NCBI GenBank assembly: GCA_964450185.1 | Contig: CAYVCL010000005.1 | Coordinates: 1-61,040 of the forward strand | From: RUG11237 sp964450185 | GTDB taxonomy: Bacteria; Bacillota; Clostridia; Lachnospirales; Lachnospiraceae | Length of the DNA: 61,040 nucleotides | Direction of reading: 5' to 3' | Shown: one piece after another, positions 59,648 to 61,040 of the stretch | Layout: the number at the start of each line of letters is the position of its first letter | Position numbering within the stretch: position 1 is the first letter of the stretch | Program-made: the position numbers and the translations under genes | The notes under the pieces: generated by a model | Seen by the model: the letters and a program-made list of their open reading frames with translations, nothing else | What the model was told of the DNA's origin: nothing | Databases searched by the model: none

Positions 59648-60081
59648 TGGTAGATCCATTTTACAATAAGACGGTAACGATTTGGAACAGGCATGTTGAT
59701 ACAGTATGGGAGAAAGAAAGTTGGTTTCCGACTGTAATTGAAAATGTACGCCTGATAGTTTCAAAAGGTAACAACGTAATGACAAGTGGATTAGACACGG
59801 CAGACACAGCAAGGTTGCATATTTCGGACCAGATAAGCACTTCGGATAAGCCTTATATGGATCCAGTAGAGTGGAATAAATTAGAGGCAGCAGAGAAGAA
59901 AGAATATTACACATTAGAAAGTCAGAACCACACTTTTTTTGTAGAGGGGGATGCCTCAGAGGAATCAGGAGAAGTAGAAAACTTTTTTGAGTATATGAAA
60001 GAGAACTACAATAACTGTTTTCGTATTACAAGCGCTGACCGGTTTGAAATAATCCCGCACTATGAATGTTTTGGAAAGTAG
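59647..60081 (+). CDS. Head closure/minor capsid-like protein
   Basis: 144 residues from ATG 59647. MVDPFYNKTVTIWNRHVD, then VENVRLIVSKGNNVMTSGLD and TLESQNHTFFVEGDASE: typical beta-rich head-closure or DUF6751-type protein. Position between connector and tail terminator fits. Confidence 0.72.
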   Translation: MVDPFYNKTVTIWNRHVDTVWEKESWFPTVIENVRLIVSKGNNVMTSGLDTADTARLHISDQISTSDKPYMDPVEWNKLEAAEKKEYYTLESQNHTFFVEGDASEESGEVENFFEYMKENYNNCFRITSADRFEIIPHYECFGK

Positions 60082-60087
60082 GTTTTT

Positions 60088-60543
60088 ATGGGAAATAGTA
60101 AACAGGAAGAAGTAAAGCCATTGTCTACGCCGGAATATGATGCGATAGGAGCAGCATTGTTTGAACTTATAAGCAAGTATCCGGAATTGCCGAAAGATGT
60201 AAAACTGGATTATCAGTCTATGGATGGCATAAATCATATAGGATTCTTCACCGCACCGGATGGCAAATATTTGTTCGAGAGTGTAACAGGGGGCTTTGAA
60301 GCTCAGCTGTCCTTTGACATTACTTATAAATGTTCTGCAACAAGTAATTCCCAACGATTGAAAGCGGAGGAATTTATGAACAATATTGCAGAATACTTGG
60401 CACAAAAGCCATATCCGGCATTAACGGCAGGCAGAACGATAGAAAAAATAACAATGAATTCAACGACTTACAGAAGTAAGGCAGAAGAAGATGGAAGCGT
60501 AACCTATGTGAGAAGTGGAACATTGAAATATGAAAAAGATTAG
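60088..60543 (+). CDS. Tail terminator/minor capsid-like protein
   Basis: 151 residues from ATG 60088 (T at -1). LFELISKYPELPKDVKLDYQ, SFDITYKCSATSNSQRLKAEEFMNNIAEYLAQ, and a beta-rich C-terminus YVRSGTLKYEKD. Resembles phage tail-terminator or minor capsid proteins that precede the tail tube gene. Confidence 0.7.
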   Translation: MGNSKQEEVKPLSTPEYDAIGAALFELISKYPELPKDVKLDYQSMDGINHIGFFTAPDGKYLFESVTGGFEAQLSFDITYKCSATSNSQRLKAEEFMNNIAEYLAQKPYPALTAGRTIEKITMNSTTYRSKAEEDGSVTYVRSGTLKYEKD

Positions 60544-60555
60544 GAGGAAACAGGA

Positions 60556-61040
60556 ACGAAATTAGCAAGAGCTGTACAGGCTACGTGGCTCAGTTTTGAC
60601 AAAGAAAATTGGACCTTAATTGGAAAAGACATGGATGCAATGTCAATGTCTTTGAATCCTGACGTGGAAACAAGCAAAAACATTTTAGGGGAAACAGTCG
60701 TGACACATAGTGGTTACACTCCGGAACTTGGAATTGATTCCTATAAGGCGAGAACAGAGGATTCTATTTACGAAAATATTAAGGACATCGCTATGAACCG
60801 TAAATTTGATGAAACATCCACAAGTGCATATCTGTTAGAGGCGATTCTTACGGACGAGGTTAAAAACTCCGATGTAAGTACCTTAACAGGAGAAGCTTGG
60901 ATGGAAAATGTAATCGTGGTACCACAGGAATATGGCGGTGATACATCAGGCTTTGATATTCCGTTCAACATCAATATGAATGGTGGAAGAACTAAGGGAA
61001 CCGTTTCCGTAACGGAACGTGTACCAACCTTTACGGCAGG
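60556..61040 (+). CDS. Major tail tube protein, ACG start, partial
   Basis: At least 161 codons, continuing past the window. ACG 60556 lies 8 nt after AGGAGG; an in-frame TAG at 60541 leaves no upstream standard start, and the first ATG is residue 30. The sequence KLARAVQATWLSFDKENWTL, SLNPDVETSKNILGETVVTH, GYTPELGIDSYKARTED resembles phage tail tube proteins. Being without standard start, it would be missed by usual gene callers. Confidence 0.82.

Larger units (their letters stand above)
28830..61040. mobile_element. Serine-recombinase prophage inserted in cotJC (left part)
   Basis: From the cotJC break to the window end the content is phage-like: large serine recombinase, repressor and early promoter, HUH-like Rep, SSB, HNH nucleases, TerS/TerL, portal, capsid, tail tube, with many tiny genes and tight overlaps. 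The right attachment site and the tail, lysis and remaining genes lie outside the window. I see no sign of decay in the structural genes once ACG starts are allowed. Confidence 0.9.

Noticed and set aside
49581..60558. ACG starts explained by sequencing or assembly errors turning ATG into ACG
   Set aside because: Nine independent T-to-C errors exactly at starts, with ATG kept at neighbouring genes and all other positions coherent, is not credible; the matching tRNA argues for biology.
49581..60558. ACG as second codon (Met-Thr) after an altered start codon
   Set aside because: The preceding codons are GGA, ATA, ATA, TAA, GTA, AGA, TAA, TAA and GGA, three of them stops, so no common start codon is possible there. 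Shine-Dalgarno spacing also fits ACG itself.

Overview
The window looks like the chromosome of a flagellated, spore-forming, low-GC anaerobe of the Clostridia, most likely a Lachnospiraceae member near Roseburia, Agathobacter or Lachnospira. The evidence is a Gram-positive flagellar/chemotaxis operon order (FliM-FliY-CheY, CheC-CheD, FapA, a SwrB-like protein next to the sigma-28 gene), anaerobic NrdG, a GerA-family germinant receptor subunit and the cotJ spore-coat operon. No species is asserted.

Chromosomal part, 1 to about 28830. Positions 56-22178 form one long, tightly spaced operon: stator (motA, motB), fliL, C-ring (fliM, fliY), cheY, export gate (fliO, fliP, fliQ, fliR, flhB, flhA), flhF/flhG, a PilZ c-di-GMP receptor, chemotaxis genes (cheB, cheA, cheW, cheC, cheD), the sigma factor fliA, fapA and a SwrB-like protein, closed by an intrinsic terminator at 22204. 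Housekeeping genes follow: an MltG-like C-domain protein, a phosphopantetheinyl transferase, nrdG, a dUTPase, fabH, a gerA homologue, a TraX-like protein, then cotJA-cotJB and a cotJC cut off after about 66 residues.

Mobile part, about 28830 to the window end. A prophage with a large serine recombinase is inserted in cotJC; its right end is outside the window. From left to right it holds the recombinase under an operator-controlled promoter, cargo (a secreted cysteine-repeat protein), a lysogeny switch in which hicA-hicB and a CI-like repressor share one operon facing the early promoter, many small early genes, a replication/accessory block (HUH-like Rep, RNase-H-like fold, PcfK/PcfJ-like genes, SSB, HNH nucleases, DUF551, YopX), and the packaging/head/tail genes (ParB-DUF4417, TerS, TerL, portal, minor capsid genes, scaffold, major capsid, connectors, tail tube).

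Main discovery. Nine late genes (ParB-DUF4417, two GGRGASFG proteins, TerS, TerL, portal, a minor capsid gene, major capsid, tail tube) have no usable ATG, GTG or TTG start. Each has ACG placed 6-10 nt after a Shine-Dalgarno sequence, and several have an in-frame TAA directly before the ACG. In TerL, the first conventional start lies downstream of the Walker A motif. The same late cluster encodes, at 57094-57167, a tRNA with bacterial-initiator hallmarks (C1-A72 mismatch, A11-U24 pair, fMet-like arm lengths) but anticodon CGU, which reads ACG. The base after the anticodon is U37, and all nine ACG starts are preceded by A, allowing a four-base contact. My inference is a prophage-encoded alternative initiator tRNA that licenses translation of the structural genes. 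I know of no described system of this kind, but could not search.

Other notable points: possible developmental excision restoring cotJC, a 16-bp palindrome repeated five times in different reading frames, a split PcfJ, a KTSC gene with an internal TAG, and a strong terminator directly upstream of the tRNA.
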